From Streptomyces klenkii (GTDB lineage: Bacteria; Actinomycetota; Actinomycetes; Streptomycetales; Streptomycetaceae): 64,000 nt of DNA. This document shows positions 16,470 to 26,374 of this stretch, in pieces. The DNA lies in NCBI RefSeq assembly GCF_003626645.1, contig NZ_RBAM01000002.1, positions 682,001 through 746,000 on the forward strand, read 5' to 3'. Within the stretch, counting starts at the first letter, position 1, and every line of letters begins with the position of its first letter. The notes under the pieces were generated by a model. The model was not told the DNA's origin and made no database searches. It worked only from the letters and a program-made list of their open reading frames with translations. Both the position numbers and the translations under genes were made by a program.

Positions 16470-17253
16470 TCACCGCCGTACCGGCCCCGCCGGACAGCGG
16501 CAGCAGCCGCGACGGCGGTCTGCGCAGCATCCACGGCGGCAGCAGGGACATGGGATCCAGGTAGATCTTTCCGCGGAGCAGCCCCCAGTGCAGGCAGCCC
16601 CCGGAACCGGCGGCACCCCCGGCCCCCTTCAGGCAGTGGGAGAGGAAGGGCCCCGCCTGGAGCGTGCCGATCACTTGCCCCGCCGACACCTCGTCCCCTT
16701 CCTTCACCACCGCGTCCACCGGCTCGTACGTGGTCCGCAGCGGCGGCTCGCCCGTCCCCGCGTGCTTGACCGCCACCACACCCCGCCCCGCGACGGTGCC
16801 GGCGAAGGACACGGTGCCGGGCGCCGCGGCCCGTACCGGCTGACCCGGACGGGCGACGAGATCCACCCCGCGGTGCCCGGCCGCCCAGGGCACCGGCGGC
16901 GGCCGCCAGGCCCGTACGAGCAGGGGCCTGCCGCCTCGCGCCCCGGCGACCGGCCAGGCACGGTCGCCCGGCGGCGGCCCGCTGCCTCCCGGGCCGGACG
17001 GGCCGGGCCCCACGGCCGCGAACCGGGCGGGTGCTACGGCGGCGGACGCCTCGGGTGCCGAAGCGGGCCCGGGAGCGGGCGCAGGAGCCGGCACACCGCC
17101 GGGTGCCGGAGCGGGAGCCGCCGAGTCCCGTGCATCCGCATTCGCACTGCCGGCGACCACCGCCGCGAGGACACAGAGCGTGACCGCCCCGGCCCCGGCG
17201 AGCAGGCGCCGCGAAAGAGATCCGAGCCGTGTCAAAGATCCGATGAGAGTCAT
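16459..17253 (-). CDS. Secreted M23 family metallopeptidase
   Basis: A 264-residue exported protein. A signal peptide or N-terminal membrane segment is seen at about residues 18-40 (LLAGAGAVTLCVLAAVVAGSANA). A Pro/Ala/Gly-rich linker follows, then a LytM/M23 domain with the zinc motif HRGVD in WAAGHRGVDLVARPGQPVRA, GRGVVAVKHAG, and the final CLHWGLL (HxG-type) motif. Such enzymes cut peptidoglycan cross-links. Start ATG at 17253 places the signal peptide correctly; the frame is open farther upstream but runs into the rpsB control region. It is divergent from rpsB. Confidence 0.88.
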   Translation of the reverse strand: MTLIGSLTRLGSLSRRLLAGAGAVTLCVLAAVVAGSANADARDSAAPAPAPGGVPAPAPAPGPASAPEASAAVAPARFAAVGPGPSGPGGSGPPPGDRAWPVAGARGGRPLLVRAWRPPPVPWAAGHRGVDLVARPGQPVRAAAPGTVSFAGTVAGRGVVAVKHAGTGEPPLRTTYEPVDAVVKEGDEVSAGQVIGTLQAGPFLSHCLKGAGGAAGSGGCLHWGLLRGKIYLDPMSLLPPWMLRRPPSRLLPLSGGAGTAVISP

Positions 17254-17568
17254 GCCGGTACGGTGGCGGACTTCCGGCGATCGCGGGGATCTTGACGGAG
17301 ATCTGTGGACTACTCGCGGGTTGTGCACAACGCCGTCACCCGGGCCTTCCCGGGTCCCGTACACTTCTCATGGCGATCCGGGTCACCGGATCGACTTCGC
17401 ACGCCCCGCTACCGGCGCGTCAGTCCCTTTTCGGGCAGCCCGGTGGCCGTGTCTCTCGGTCCGCGGAAGGGTCCTCGCAAGGGCACCGTTCCACGGCAGG
17501 CGCGTCGGGGCGTCAGGAGCGGCGGCCGCCCGGCCGTCGTGAAACCGAGTATTTCAAGGAGCGCGGCC
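17254..17568 (+). promoter_or_regulatory. rpsB upstream region with promoter and leader
   Basis: A 315-base region. A TACACT -10 candidate lies at 17360-17365, leaving a leader of nearly 200 bases before rpsB. A DnaA-box-like TTGTGCACA is at 17321-17329, with a related TGTGGACTA at 17304-17312 in the opposite sense. No gene-like frame is present. A long leader before rpsB allows S2 autoregulation, but I cannot identify a known leader fold. Confidence 0.4.
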
Positions 17569-18426
17569 ATGGCCGTCGTCACGATGCGGGAGCTGCTGGA
17601 GAGCGGCGTCCACTTCGGTCACCAGACCCGTCGTTGGAACCCGAAGATGAAGCGTTTCATCTTCACGGAGCGCAACGGCATCTACATCATCGACCTGCTC
17701 CAGTCGCTGTCGTACATCGACCGCGCCTACGAGTTCGTCAAGGAGACCGTCGCGCACGGCGGCTCCATCATGTTCGTCGGCACGAAGAAGCAGGCCCAGG
17801 AGGCCATCGCCGAGCAGGCGACCCGCGTCGGCATGCCCTACGTCAACCAGCGCTGGCTGGGCGGCATGCTCACCAACTTCTCGACCGTCTACAAGCGCCT
17901 GCAGCGCCTGAAGGAGCTCGAGCTCATCGACTTCGAGGATGTGGCCGCCTCCGGCCTCACCAAGAAGGAGCTCCTGGTCCTCTCCCGCGAGAAGGCCAAG
18001 CTGGAGAAGACCCTCGGCGGCATCCGCGAGATGCAGAAGGTGCCGAGCGCCGTCTGGATCGTCGACACCAAGAAGGAGCACATCGCCGTCGGTGAGGCGC
18101 GCAAGCTCCGCATCCCGGTCGTCGCGATCCTCGACACCAACTGCGACCCCGACGAGGTCGACTACAAGATCCCGGGCAACGACGACGCGATCCGCTCCGT
18201 CACGCTGCTCACCCGTGTGATCGCCGACGCCGTCGCCGAGGGCCTCATCGCCCGTTCCGGTGCCGCCACCGGTGACGCGAAGGCCGACAAGGCCGCCGGC
18301 GAGCCCCTCGCCGAGTGGGAGCGCGACCTGCTCGAGGGCGAGAAGAAGGCCGACGCCGAGGCCGAGAAGCCGGCCGAGGCCGAGGCTGCTGCCGAGGCTC
18401 CGGCCGCGGACGCCGAGCAGGCCTGA
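17569..18426 (+). CDS. rpsB: 30S ribosomal protein S2
   Basis: A 285-residue S2. Typical core: [103 protein letters not shown]. The C-terminus past about residue 250 is an Ala/Glu tail ([23 protein letters not shown]) common in actinobacteria. ATG at 17569 follows AAGGA at 17556-17560. It is followed by a terminator-like hairpin, then tsf. Confidence 0.96.
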   Translation: MAVVTMRELLESGVHFGHQTRRWNPKMKRFIFTERNGIYIIDLLQSLSYIDRAYEFVKETVAHGGSIMFVGTKKQAQEAIAEQATRVGMPYVNQRWLGGMLTNFSTVYKRLQRLKELELIDFEDVAASGLTKKELLVLSREKAKLEKTLGGIREMQKVPSAVWIVDTKKEHIAVGEARKLRIPVVAILDTNCDPDEVDYKIPGNDDAIRSVTLLTRVIADAVAEGLIARSGAATGDAKADKAAGEPLAEWERDLLEGEKKADAEAEKPAEAEAAAEAPAADAEQA

Positions 18427-18446
18427 CAACTCAGTCGGTAGATCAT

Positions 18447-18479
18447 GACGGGGGACGGCGCACCGGCGCCGCCCCCGTC
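18447..18479 (+). terminator. Hairpin between rpsB and tsf
   Basis: GACGGGGG-A-CGGCGC (18447-18461) pairs with GCGCCGCCCCCGTC (18466-18479), a 14-bp stem with one bulged A and a 4-nt loop. It probably acts as a partial terminator so that rpsB is made in excess of tsf. Confidence 0.7.
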
Positions 18480-18525
18480 GTGCACCCGTAGTCACCCAAC
18501 GACTTTCGAGAGAGATTCACAGACC

Positions 18526-19362
18526 ATGGCGAACTTCACCGCCGCTGACGTCAAGAAGCTCCGTGAGCTCACCGGCGCCGGCATGATGGACTGCAAGAAG
18601 GCGCTGGACGAGGCCGAGGGCAACCTCGAGAAGGCCGTCGAGATCGTGCGCGTCAAGGGCCTGAAGGGCGTGGCCAAGCGCGAGAGCCGCACCACCGAGA
18701 ACGGTGCTGTCGTCTCCGTCGTCGCCGACGACAACACCTCCGGTGTCATCGTCGAGCTGAAGTGCGAGACCGACTTCGTCGCCAAGGGCGAGAAGTTCGT
18801 GGCCGTCGCCGACGCCCTGGCCGCTCACGTCGCCAAGAGCGCCCCGGCCGACGTCGAGGCCCTCATGGCCTCCGAGATCGAGGCCGGCAAGACCGTCCAG
18901 GCTTTCGTGGACGAGGCCAACGCCACCCTGGGCGAGAAGATCGTCGTCGACCGCTTCGCGCGCTTCGACAACGGCTTCGTCTCCGTGTACATGCACCGCA
19001 CCGCCGCGGACCTGCCCCCGCAGGTCGGCGTCCTGGTCGAGCTGGACAAGGAGAACGCCGAGGTCGCCAAGGACGTCGCGCAGCACATCGCCGCCTTCGC
19101 GCCGAAGTTCCTCAGCCGCGAGGAGATCCCGGCCGAGACGGTCGAGAACGAGCGCCGCGTCGCCGAGGCCACCGCTCGCGAGGAGGGCAAGCCCGAGGCC
19201 GCCCTGCCGAAGATCGTCGAGGGTCGCGTCACCGGCTTCTACAAGGAGAACGTCCTGCTGGACCAGGCGTTCGCCAAGGACAACAAGAAGTCCGTCCAGA
19301 AGATCCTGGACGAGGCCGGTGTCACGTTGAAGCGCTTCGCGCGCATCCGCGTCGGCGCCTGA
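18526..19362 (+). CDS. tsf: Elongation factor Ts
   Basis: A 278-residue nucleotide-exchange factor for EF-Tu. The UBA-like N-terminus FTAADVKKLRELTGAGMMDCKKALDEAEGNLEKAVEIVRVKG contains the EF-Ts signature. The dimerisation core (VVSVVADDNTSGVIVELKCETDFVAKGEKF) and the C-terminal module FYKENVLLDQAFAKDNKKSVQKILDEAGV follow. ATG at 18526 follows GAGAGAG with an 11-base gap. Confidence 0.96.
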   Translation: MANFTAADVKKLRELTGAGMMDCKKALDEAEGNLEKAVEIVRVKGLKGVAKRESRTTENGAVVSVVADDNTSGVIVELKCETDFVAKGEKFVAVADALAAHVAKSAPADVEALMASEIEAGKTVQAFVDEANATLGEKIVVDRFARFDNGFVSVYMHRTAADLPPQVGVLVELDKENAEVAKDVAQHIAAFAPKFLSREEIPAETVENERRVAEATAREEGKPEAALPKIVEGRVTGFYKENVLLDQAFAKDNKKSVQKILDEAGVTLKRFARIRVGA

Positions 19363-19448
19363 GCCGTCAGCAGGGCAGCGATTGACCTGCGACCCGCTAG
19401 GGTCGTACGCAGCCGATCCCTCACCGGTCGGCCGCTGATGTGACGAGG

Positions 19449-19496
19449 AGGCCATTGCCGTACAGGGAACCGAAAGGACCCATCCGGCAATGGCCT
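19449..19496 (+). terminator. Hairpin between tsf and pyrH
   Basis: A perfect 12-bp stem pairs AGGCCATTGCCG (19449-19460) with CGGCAATGGCCT (19485-19496) around a 24-nt loop, followed by TCTTCGT. It ends 15 bases before the pyrH ribosome site (GAGGAG). It is a terminator or attenuator that could set UMP kinase expression separately from tsf. Confidence 0.7.
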
Positions 19497-19524
19497 TCTT
19501 CGTATGTGCACGAGGAGAGCTCCA

Positions 19525-20307
19525 ATGAATCAGGGTGCGGACGCCCGGCAGGCTGCCGACGACACCAGTGCTGACCACGGCGGCCCACGCCGCCGGTTCC
19601 TGCTCAAACTGTCCGGCGAGGCGTTCGCCGGCGGGGGCGGCCTCGGCGTCGACCCCGATGTCGTGCACGCCATCGCCCGTGAGATCGCGGCCGTGGTCCG
19701 CGAGGGCTACGAGATCGCCGTCGTCATCGGCGGCGGCAACTTCTTCCGTGGCGCCGAGCTGCAGCAGCGCGGCATGGACCGGGCCCGCTCGGACTACATG
19801 GGCATGCTCGGCACCGTGATGAACTCCCTCGCCCTCCAGGACTTCCTGGTCAAGGAAGGCATCGAGACCCGCGTCCAGACCGGCATCACCATGGGGCAGG
19901 TCGCGGAGCCGTTCATCCCGCTGCGCGCCGTGCGCCACCTGGAGAAGGGCCGCGTCGTGATCTTCGGTGCGGGCATGGGCATGCCCTACTTCTCCACCGA
20001 CACCACCGCCGCCCAGCGCGCCCTGGAGATCCACGCCGAGGCGATCCTGATGGGCAAGAACGGCGTCGACGGGATCTACGACTCGGACCCGAAGAAGAAC
20101 CCCGACGCGGTGAAGTTCGACGCCCTCGAGTACAGCGAGGTGCTCGCACGGGGCCTGAAGGTCGCCGACGCCACCGCCATCAGCCTGTGCATGGACAACA
20201 AGCTGCCGATCCTGGTCTTCGAGCTGCTCGCCGAGGGCAACATCGGGCGTGCGGTCAAGGGTGAGAAGATCGGCACGCTGGTGAGCGACCAGAGCACGCG
20301 GGACTGA
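19525..20307 (+). CDS. pyrH: UMP kinase
   Basis: A 260-residue amino-acid-kinase-fold enzyme that makes UDP from UMP. Motifs: [13 protein letters not shown] (phosphate-binding Lys), [58 protein letters not shown] and [24 protein letters not shown] at 19525 follows GAGGAG. Two hairpins separate it from frr. Confidence 0.96.
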   Translation: MNQGADARQAADDTSADHGGPRRRFLLKLSGEAFAGGGGLGVDPDVVHAIAREIAAVVREGYEIAVVIGGGNFFRGAELQQRGMDRARSDYMGMLGTVMNSLALQDFLVKEGIETRVQTGITMGQVAEPFIPLRAVRHLEKGRVVIFGAGMGMPYFSTDTTAAQRALEIHAEAILMGKNGVDGIYDSDPKKNPDAVKFDALEYSEVLARGLKVADATAISLCMDNKLPILVFELLAEGNIGRAVKGEKIGTLVSDQSTRD

Positions 20308-20319
20308 ACCACCCGCACG

Positions 20320-20384
20320 GCCGTCCGTAGTGGCCAGACCCGATACGGACGGCAACTCCGTGCCGAGGGAAGACCTCGGCACGG
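20320..20384 (+). terminator. Two tandem hairpins between pyrH and frr
   Basis: The first hairpin pairs GCCGTCCGTA (20320-20329) with TACGGACGGC (20344-20353). The second pairs CCGTGCCGAGG (20358-20368) with CCTCGGCACGG (20374-20384) around the 5-nt loop GAAGA. Both stems are perfect. The pair looks like a terminator or RNA processing site; frr, about 90 bases on, may have its own promoter. Confidence 0.65.
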
Positions 20385-20475
20385 GGATGGACAACTGCCT
20401 GCCGGTCGGACACCGTGCAGGAGAAGACGCGCGCAGGGGCGAGGCTCTGCTTACTGATAACACCAGGAGCAAGTG

Positions 20476-21033
20476 GTGATCGAAGAGATCCTCCTCGAGG
20501 CCGAGGAGAAGATGGAGAAGGCCGTTGTGGTCGCCAAGGAGGACTTCGCGGCGATCCGCACCGGGCGTGCGCACCCGGCGATGTTCAACAAGATCGTGGC
20601 GGACTACTACGGTGCGCTGACGCCGATCAACCAGCTGGCGTCCTTCTCGGTGCCGGAGCCGCGCATGGCGGTCGTGACGCCCTTCGACAAGAGCGCGCTC
20701 CGCAACATCGAGCAGGCGATCCGCGACTCCGACCTCGGCGTCAACCCGAGCAACGACGGCAACATCATCCGGGTGACCTTCCCGGAGCTCACGGAGCAGC
20801 GCCGCCGCGAGTTCGTCAAGGTCGCGAAGACCAAGGCCGAGGACGCCAAGGTCTCGATCCGCTCCGTGCGCCGCAAGGCCAAGGACGCCCTCGACAAGCT
20901 CGTCAAGGACAAGGAGTCCGGCGAGGACGAGGTGCGCCGCGCGGAGAAGGAGCTCGACGACACCACCGCGAAGTACGTGGCGCAGGTGGACGAGCTGCTC
21001 AAGCACAAGGAAGCCGAGCTCCTCGAGGTCTGA
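20476..21033 (+). CDS. frr: Ribosome recycling factor
   Basis: A 185-residue RRF that splits post-termination ribosomes with EF-G. Typical segments: [109 protein letters not shown] at 20476 is preferred over GTG 20473 because AGGAG (20465-20469) is then 6 bases away. It overlaps cdsA by one base (TGATG). Confidence 0.95.
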   Translation: MIEEILLEAEEKMEKAVVVAKEDFAAIRTGRAHPAMFNKIVADYYGALTPINQLASFSVPEPRMAVVTPFDKSALRNIEQAIRDSDLGVNPSNDGNIIRVTFPELTEQRRREFVKVAKTKAEDAKVSIRSVRRKAKDALDKLVKDKESGEDEVRRAEKELDDTTAKYVAQVDELLKHKEAELLEV

Positions 21034-22136
21034 TGAACGAGACATCCTGGGGGACCCCGCCGAGCGCCGGTTTCCGGGGGTCCACCGACCGGGGGCCGTC
21101 CTCTGCGGCCCTCTCGGCGGGTCCTCTGCACGAGGCGGGCGTGGCGGCGCAGACTCGGCCCATGCCCATCGTGCCCTCCTCAGGCGGAGACCAGGACGAC
21201 CGTGACCAGGGGGCCGCCCATCTCCGCGGCCCCCTGTTCCGCGATGAACAGGAGCCCGACATCCGGCCCCAGGACCCTGCCCCGGTGCCTGCCTCGCCCG
21301 AGTCGCCGAAGGCAGGAAAGAAGAGCGCCGGCCGCGATCTGCGGGCGGCGATAGGGGTCGGCGTCGGCCTCGGTGCGGTCATTCTCGCCTCCCTGTTCAT
21401 CTACAAGCCCGTCTTCCTCGGCGTGATCGTGATCGCCGTCGTGGTCGGGCTGTGGGAGCTGACGTCCCGCCTCGCGGAGCGCAAGTCGATCCGCGCCCCG
21501 CTGGTGCCCCTCGCGGTCGGCGGGGCCGCCATGGTCATCGCCGGCTACGCCAGCGGCGCCGAGGGCGCGTGGGTGGCCGTGGCCTTCACGGCCCTGGCAG
21601 TCCTCGTGTGGCGCATGACGGAGTCCCCGGACGACTACCTGAAGGACGTCACGGCGGGCATCTTCGCGGCCTTCTACGTGCCGTTCCTGGCCACCTTCGT
21701 GGCCCTCATGCTGGCGGCCGGGGACGGTGCGTGGCGGGTGCTCACGTTCCTGATCCTGACCGTGGTCAGCGACACGGGGGCGTACGCGGTGGGCTGGAAG
21801 TTCGGCAAGCGCAAGCTGGCCCCGCGCATCAGCCCCGGCAAGACGCGCGAGGGGCTGGTCGGAGCGGTCGCCTTCGCGATGGTCGCCGGCGCGCTGTGCA
21901 TGCAGTTCCTGATCGACGACGGAGTGTGGTGGCAGGGGCTGCTCCTCGGCCTGGCCGTCGCGGTCAGCGCCACGCTGGGCGACCTCGGCGAATCCATGAT
22001 CAAGAGGGATCTCGGCATCAAGGACATGGGCGCGCTGCTGCCGGGGCACGGCGGCATCATGGACCGGCTGGACTCGCTCCTGCCGACCGCGCCGGTGGTC
22101 TGGCTCCTCCTGGTCGTCTTCGTCGGCTCGGCCTGA
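21033..22136 (+). CDS. cdsA: Phosphatidate cytidylyltransferase
   Basis: CdsA makes CDP-diacylglycerol from phosphatidate and CTP at the membrane, the branch point for all phospholipids. The 367-residue protein has an unusually long soluble N-terminus (about 100 residues, Pro/Gly/Asp-rich), then about eight membrane segments. The family motif is clear: [31 protein letters not shown] and [34 protein letters not shown]. The ATG overlaps the frr stop as TGATG. A GCACGAGGC repeat core lies in the N-terminal coding part (21128). Confidence 0.94.
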   Translation: MNETSWGTPPSAGFRGSTDRGPSSAALSAGPLHEAGVAAQTRPMPIVPSSGGDQDDRDQGAAHLRGPLFRDEQEPDIRPQDPAPVPASPESPKAGKKSAGRDLRAAIGVGVGLGAVILASLFIYKPVFLGVIVIAVVVGLWELTSRLAERKSIRAPLVPLAVGGAAMVIAGYASGAEGAWVAVAFTALAVLVWRMTESPDDYLKDVTAGIFAAFYVPFLATFVALMLAAGDGAWRVLTFLILTVVSDTGAYAVGWKFGKRKLAPRISPGKTREGLVGAVAFAMVAGALCMQFLIDDGVWWQGLLLGLAVAVSATLGDLGESMIKRDLGIKDMGALLPGHGGIMDRLDSLLPTAPVVWLLLVVFVGSA

Positions 22137-22157
22137 GGCGGGCCAGGTACCCTGGAA

Positions 22158-22186
22158 GGGCTCGTCGCTGTGCGGCGGGCCCTTTT
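22158..22186 (+). terminator. Intrinsic terminator after cdsA
   Basis: GGGCTCGTCGC (22158-22168) pairs with GCGGCGGGCCC (22172-22182) as 11 base pairs including two G-U pairs, with a 3-nt loop, followed directly by TTTT. This is a classical intrinsic terminator, ending the frr-cdsA transcript. Confidence 0.8.
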
Positions 22187-22303
22187 CCGGCCCCGCACCC
22201 AGCGGGGGTGCCCCTGGTGAGATCTCCGGGTTCCGGCATCGTCCTGCCGCTGGCTCCGCGATTGCGGAGGTCATCCGCCATCGTCAATGAGGAGTCTTTG
22301 CTC

Positions 22304-23413
22304 ATGGCCCCCGCGCCTGGAGAACTGACGTTCGTCGCCCCTCGCGGGGCAAAGCTGCCGCCGCGCCACCTTGCCGATCTCTCGCCCGCCGAGCGCCGTG
22401 AGGCCGTCTCCGCGATCGGCGAGAAGCCCTTCCGCGCCAAGCAGCTCTCGCAGCACTACTTCGCCCGGTACGCGCACGACCCCGCGACGTGGACCGACAT
22501 CCCGGCGGCGGCGCGCGAGAAGCTCGCCACCGAGCTGCTGCCGGAGCTCATGAGCGTCGTGCGCCACATCTCCTGTGACGACGACACCACCCGCAAGACC
22601 CTCTGGCGCCTGCACGACGGCAAGCTGGTGGAGTCCGTGCTGATGCGCTACCCCGACCGGGTCACCATGTGCATCAGCTCACAGGCCGGCTGCGGCATGA
22701 ACTGCCCGTTCTGCGCCACGGGCCAGGCCGGGCTGGACCGGAACCTGTCGACGGCCGAGATCGTCCACCAGATCGTGGACGGCATGCGGGCCCTGCGCGA
22801 CGGCGAGGTCCCCGGCGGCCCCGCGCGGCTGTCCAACATCGTCTTCATGGGCATGGGCGAGCCCCTGGCCAACTACAAGCGCGTCGTCGGCGCCATCCGC
22901 CGCCTCACGGACCCCGAGCCGGACGGCCTGGGGCTCTCCCAGCGCGGCATCACCGTCTCCACCGTGGGCCTGGTCCCCGCGATGCTGCGCTTCGCCGACG
23001 AGGGCTTCAAGTGCCGCCTGGCCGTCTCCCTGCACGCCCCGGACGACGAGCTGCGCGACACCCTGGTGCCGGTCAACACCCGCTGGAAGGTCCGCGAGGT
23101 TCTCGACGCGGCGTGGGAGTACGCGGAGAAGTCCGGCCGCCGGATCTCCATCGAGTACGCCCTGATCCGCGACATCAACGACCAGGCATGGCGCGGCGAC
23201 CTCCTGGGGCGACTCCTCAAGGGCAAGCGTGTGCACGTCAACCTCATTCCGCTCAACCCCACCCCGGGGTCGAAGTGGACGGCGTCCCGGCCCGAGGACG
23301 AGCGCGCCTTCGTCGCGGCGATCGCCGCGCACGGCGTGCCCGTGACCGTCCGCGACACCCGCGGCCAGGAGATCGACGGCGCCTGCGGACAGCTGGCCGC
23401 CACCGAGCGCTGA
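22304..23413 (+). CDS. rlmN: Dual-specificity 23S rRNA/tRNA adenine C2-methyltransferase RlmN
   Basis: A radical-SAM enzyme that methylates A2503 of 23S rRNA and A37 of tRNAs. The 369-residue protein has the iron-sulfur motif CxxxCxxC in [43 protein letters not shown], and the catalytic cysteine region near the C-terminus ([15 protein letters not shown]). ATG at 22304 follows GAGGAGT with an 8-base gap. It is separated from cdsA by a terminator and followed by its own hairpin. Confidence 0.95.
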   Translation: MAPAPGELTFVAPRGAKLPPRHLADLSPAERREAVSAIGEKPFRAKQLSQHYFARYAHDPATWTDIPAAAREKLATELLPELMSVVRHISCDDDTTRKTLWRLHDGKLVESVLMRYPDRVTMCISSQAGCGMNCPFCATGQAGLDRNLSTAEIVHQIVDGMRALRDGEVPGGPARLSNIVFMGMGEPLANYKRVVGAIRRLTDPEPDGLGLSQRGITVSTVGLVPAMLRFADEGFKCRLAVSLHAPDDELRDTLVPVNTRWKVREVLDAAWEYAEKSGRRISIEYALIRDINDQAWRGDLLGRLLKGKRVHVNLIPLNPTPGSKWTASRPEDERAFVAAIAAHGVPVTVRDTRGQEIDGACGQLAATER

Positions 23414-23446
23414 GCGGGCGCCGCAGGTCGGACGCCGATCCGTGGA

Positions 23447-23469
23447 GAGGGCACTGATACGGTGCCCTC
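23447..23469 (+). terminator. Terminator after rlmN
   Basis: GAGGGCAC (23447-23454) and GTGCCCTC (23462-23469) form an 8-bp stem with a 7-nt loop. It lies immediately before the TPP riboswitch, so it insulates thiBPQ from rlmN transcription. Confidence 0.6.
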
Positions 23470-23484
23470 GCACAAATGAACAAT

Positions 23485-23576
23485 CCGACAGGGGAGCGCC
23501 CACGGGGCGCTGAGAGTGCGGCACGGCCCGCAGACCCTCGGACCTGATCCGGGTCATACCGGCGTAGGGAGTCAGC
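23485..23576 (+). promoter_or_regulatory. TPP riboswitch (THI element)
   Basis: The conserved thi-box parts occur in order: GGGGAGC (23491-23497), GCTGAGAG (23509-23516), then ACCCTCGGACCTGATCCGG with TCATACCGGCGTAGGGAG (about 23533-23571). This is the standard thiamine pyrophosphate aptamer. It ends about 10 bases before the thiB ATG, so control is probably by hiding the ribosome site when TPP is bound. Confidence 0.95.
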
Positions 23577-23582
23577 TCAACC

Positions 23583-24683
23583 ATGAACACCAACCTGCGG
23601 CGTGCCATCGGCACCGCCGCCTTTGCCGCGGTCGCCTTCCCGGCCCTGGCCGCATGCGGCGGCTCGGACGACTCCGGCGGCTCGGGCGCGTCCGGCAGCA
23701 AGGACAAGACCGTCACCCTGGTCTCGCACAACTCCTTCAACGCCTCCGACGAGGTGCTCAAGCAGTTCACCCGGCAGACCGGCTACAAGGTCAACGTCCT
23801 CAAGGGCGGCGATGCCGGCCAGGCCGTGAACCAGGCCATCCTGTCCAAGAGCCACCCGCAGGGCGACGTCTTCTTCGGCGTCGACAACACCCTTCTCTCC
23901 CGGGCGCTCGACAACGGCATCTTCGCCCCGTACGAGGCCAAGGGCCTGGAGCGGGTCCCGCGGAAGCTCCAGGCCGACGCCGGCGAGCACCGGGTCACCC
24001 CCGTCGACACCGGCGACATCTGCGTCAACTACGACCGCGCCTACTTCGCCGACCACAAGCTGGCCCCGCCGCAGACCCTCGACGACCTCGTCAAGCCCGA
24101 GTACAAGAACCTCCTCGTCACCGAGAACGCCGCCACCTCGTCCCCCGGCCTCGCCTTCCAGCTCGCCACGGCCGCCAAGTACGGCGACGACGGCTGGCAG
24201 GACTACTGGAAGAAGCTCAAGTCCAACGGCGTGGAGGTCGTGGACGGCTGGGAGCAGGCCTACAACGAGCGCTTCTCCGGCTCCGCGGGCGGGAAGAAGG
24301 CCAAGGGCGACAAGCCCCTCGTCGTCTCCTACGCCTCCAGCCCGCCGGCCGAGGTGATGGGCGTGAAGCCGCAGCCCGCCGAGGCGCCGACCGGCGTGGC
24401 CACGGGCACCTGCTTCCAGCAGACAGAGTTCGCCGGGCTGCTGAAGGGCGCGAAGAACCCCGAGGGCGGCAAGGCCCTGATCGACTTCCTCCTGAGCCGT
24501 ACGTTCCAGGAGGACATGCCGCTGCAGATGTTCGTCAAGCCCGCCAACCAGGACGCCAAGCTGCCCGAGCTGTTCACCAAGTACGGCGCGCAGGTGAACG
24601 AGCCCGGCACCCTGGCCCCCGAGAAGATCGCCAAGAACCGCGACCAGTGGGTCAAGGCATGGTCCTCGCTCGTCCTGAAGTAG
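23583..24683 (+). CDS. thiB: Thiamine ABC transporter substrate-binding lipoprotein
   Basis: A 366-residue extracellular lipoprotein that captures thiamine or its phosphates. The signal peptide ends in a lipobox (FPALAACGG, Cys about 24). The mature protein is an iron/thiamine-type solute-binding protein (TVTLVSHNSFNASDEVLKQFTRQTGYKVNVLKGGDAGQAVNQAILSK; GDVFFGVDNTLLSRAL). The TPP riboswitch directly upstream fixes the substrate class. It is followed by thiP and thiQ. Confidence 0.93.
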   Translation: MNTNLRRAIGTAAFAAVAFPALAACGGSDDSGGSGASGSKDKTVTLVSHNSFNASDEVLKQFTRQTGYKVNVLKGGDAGQAVNQAILSKSHPQGDVFFGVDNTLLSRALDNGIFAPYEAKGLERVPRKLQADAGEHRVTPVDTGDICVNYDRAYFADHKLAPPQTLDDLVKPEYKNLLVTENAATSSPGLAFQLATAAKYGDDGWQDYWKKLKSNGVEVVDGWEQAYNERFSGSAGGKKAKGDKPLVVSYASSPPAEVMGVKPQPAEAPTGVATGTCFQQTEFAGLLKGAKNPEGGKALIDFLLSRTFQEDMPLQMFVKPANQDAKLPELFTKYGAQVNEPGTLAPEKIAKNRDQWVKAWSSLVLK

Positions 24684-26374
24684 GAGCCGGGGCCGCGGCA
24701 CGGGGCCCCGCACGGGGCGCAGCCGGCTCCGGGCGGCGGACGGCGGTGCGGCTCGGCCTCATGGCCCTGCCGCTCGCCTTCTTCGGCGTCTTCTTCGCCT
24801 ACCCCGTCGCCGCGATCGTCTCCCGGGGCCTGAAGGACGGCGGGCAGTGGCAGTTCGCCCGCGTCGGCGAGGTCCTGACCGACCCGGCCATCGGCCACGT
24901 GCTGTGGTTCACCACCTGGCAGGCGGCCGCCTCCACCGCACTGACGCTCGCCGTGGCCCTGCCCGGGGCGTACGCCTTCGCGCGGTTCGACTTCCCCGGC
25001 AAGCGCATGCTGCGCGCCGTGGTGACCGTGCCGTTCGTCCTGCCGACCGTCGTCGTGGGCTCGGCCTTCCTGGCGCTGCTCGGGCGCGGAGGACTGCTGG
25101 ACGAATGGTGGGGGGTGCGTCTGGACACCACCGTCTGGGCGATCCTGATCGCTCACGTGTTCTTCAACTACGCCGTGGTCGTCCGCACCGTCGGCGGCCT
25201 GTGGGCCCAGCTCGACCCCCGTCAGGAGGAAGCGGCGCGGGTCTTGGGCGCGGGGCGCTTCACGGCCTGGCGGCGGGTCACGCTGCCCGCCCTGGCCCCA
25301 TCGGTGGCCGCCGCTGCCCTCATGGTCTTCCTCTTCACCTTCACCTCCTTCGGCGTCGTGCAGATCCTCGGCGGACCGCACTACGCCACCCTGGAAGTGG
25401 AGATCTACCAGCAGACCGCGCAGATGCTCGACCTGCCGACGGCAGCCGTCCTCACCCTGCTCCAGTTCGTGGCCGTGGCCGCCCTGCTGGCCGTGCACGC
25501 CTGGACGGTGCGCCGGCGTGAGGCGACCCTGCGGCTGGTCGACCCGTCGCGCACCGCGCGGCGCCCACGGGGCGCGGGGCAGTGGGCGTTCCTGGCGTCC
25601 GTCCTGGCGGTCATCGCGGTGCTCATCCTCGCGCCGCTCGTGGTCCTCGTGCTGCGCTCCTTCGACGGCCCGGACGGATACGGGCTGGCCTTCTACCGCG
25701 CCCTTGCCTCCGCGGACGGCAACGCCGGCACGTTCGTCGTCGCCCCGCTGGAGGCGATCGGCAACTCCCTCGCGTACGGGCTCGCCGCGACGGCCATCGC
25801 GGTCGTGGTCGGCGGGCTGGCGGCCGCGGCGCTGACGCGGCGCGAGGGGCGCCTCGTGCGGGGCTTCGACGCCCTGCTCATGCTGCCGCTCGGCACGTCC
25901 GCCGTGACCGTCGGCTTCGGCTTCCTCATCAGCCTCGACAAGCCACCGCTGGACCTGCGGGCGTCGTGGATCCTGGTACCGCTCGCACAGGCCCTCGTGG
26001 GCGTCCCGTTCGTCGTCCGCACCGTGCTGCCGGTCCTGCGTGCTGTGGACGCACGGCTGCGTGAGGCCGCCGCCGTGCTGGGCGCCTCACCGCTGCGGGC
26101 GTGGCGGGAGGTGGATCTGCCGCTGGTCGGCAGGGCGCTCGGGGTTGCGGCCGGTTTCGCGTTCGCCGTGTCCCTGGGCGAGTTCGGGGCGACCGTCTTC
26201 ATCGCCCGCCCCGACAGCCCCACACTGCCCGTTGCGGTCGCCAGGCTGCTGGGCCGGCCCGGGGAGCTCACCTACGGGCAGGCGATGGCCCTGAGCACGA
26301 TTCTGATGCTGGTGTGTGCCGCAGCGCTGCTGGTGCTGGAACGTATCCGCACCGACCGTACGGGGGAGTTCTAG
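24659..26374 (+). CDS. thiP: Thiamine ABC transporter permease, two fused halves
   Basis: A permease of about 571 residues with two BPD_transp_1 halves and roughly 12 membrane segments. Each half has an EAA loop that contacts the ATPase: EEAARVLGAGRFTAWRRVTLPAL near 200 and REAAAVLGASPLRAWREVDLPLVG near 475. The start is uncertain. ATG at 24659 overlaps thiB by 25 bases and gives a 30-residue Ala/Gly/Arg N-terminus. GTG at 24746 (VRLGLMALPLAFF) would start right at the first membrane segment and leave the two GCACGGGGC units (24708, 24720) intergenic. The stop TAG abuts the thiQ ATG. Confidence 0.88.
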   Translation: MVLARPEVGAGAAARGPARGAAGSGRRTAVRLGLMALPLAFFGVFFAYPVAAIVSRGLKDGGQWQFARVGEVLTDPAIGHVLWFTTWQAAASTALTLAVALPGAYAFARFDFPGKRMLRAVVTVPFVLPTVVVGSAFLALLGRGGLLDEWWGVRLDTTVWAILIAHVFFNYAVVVRTVGGLWAQLDPRQEEAARVLGAGRFTAWRRVTLPALAPSVAAAALMVFLFTFTSFGVVQILGGPHYATLEVEIYQQTAQMLDLPTAAVLTLLQFVAVAALLAVHAWTVRRREATLRLVDPSRTARRPRGAGQWAFLASVLAVIAVLILAPLVVLVLRSFDGPDGYGLAFYRALASADGNAGTFVVAPLEAIGNSLAYGLAATAIAVVVGGLAAAALTRREGRLVRGFDALLMLPLGTSAVTVGFGFLISLDKPPLDLRASWILVPLAQALVGVPFVVRTVLPVLRAVDARLREAAAVLGASPLRAWREVDLPLVGRALGVAAGFAFAVSLGEFGATVFIARPDSPTLPVAVARLLGRPGELTYGQAMALSTILMLVCAAALLVLERIRTDRTGEF

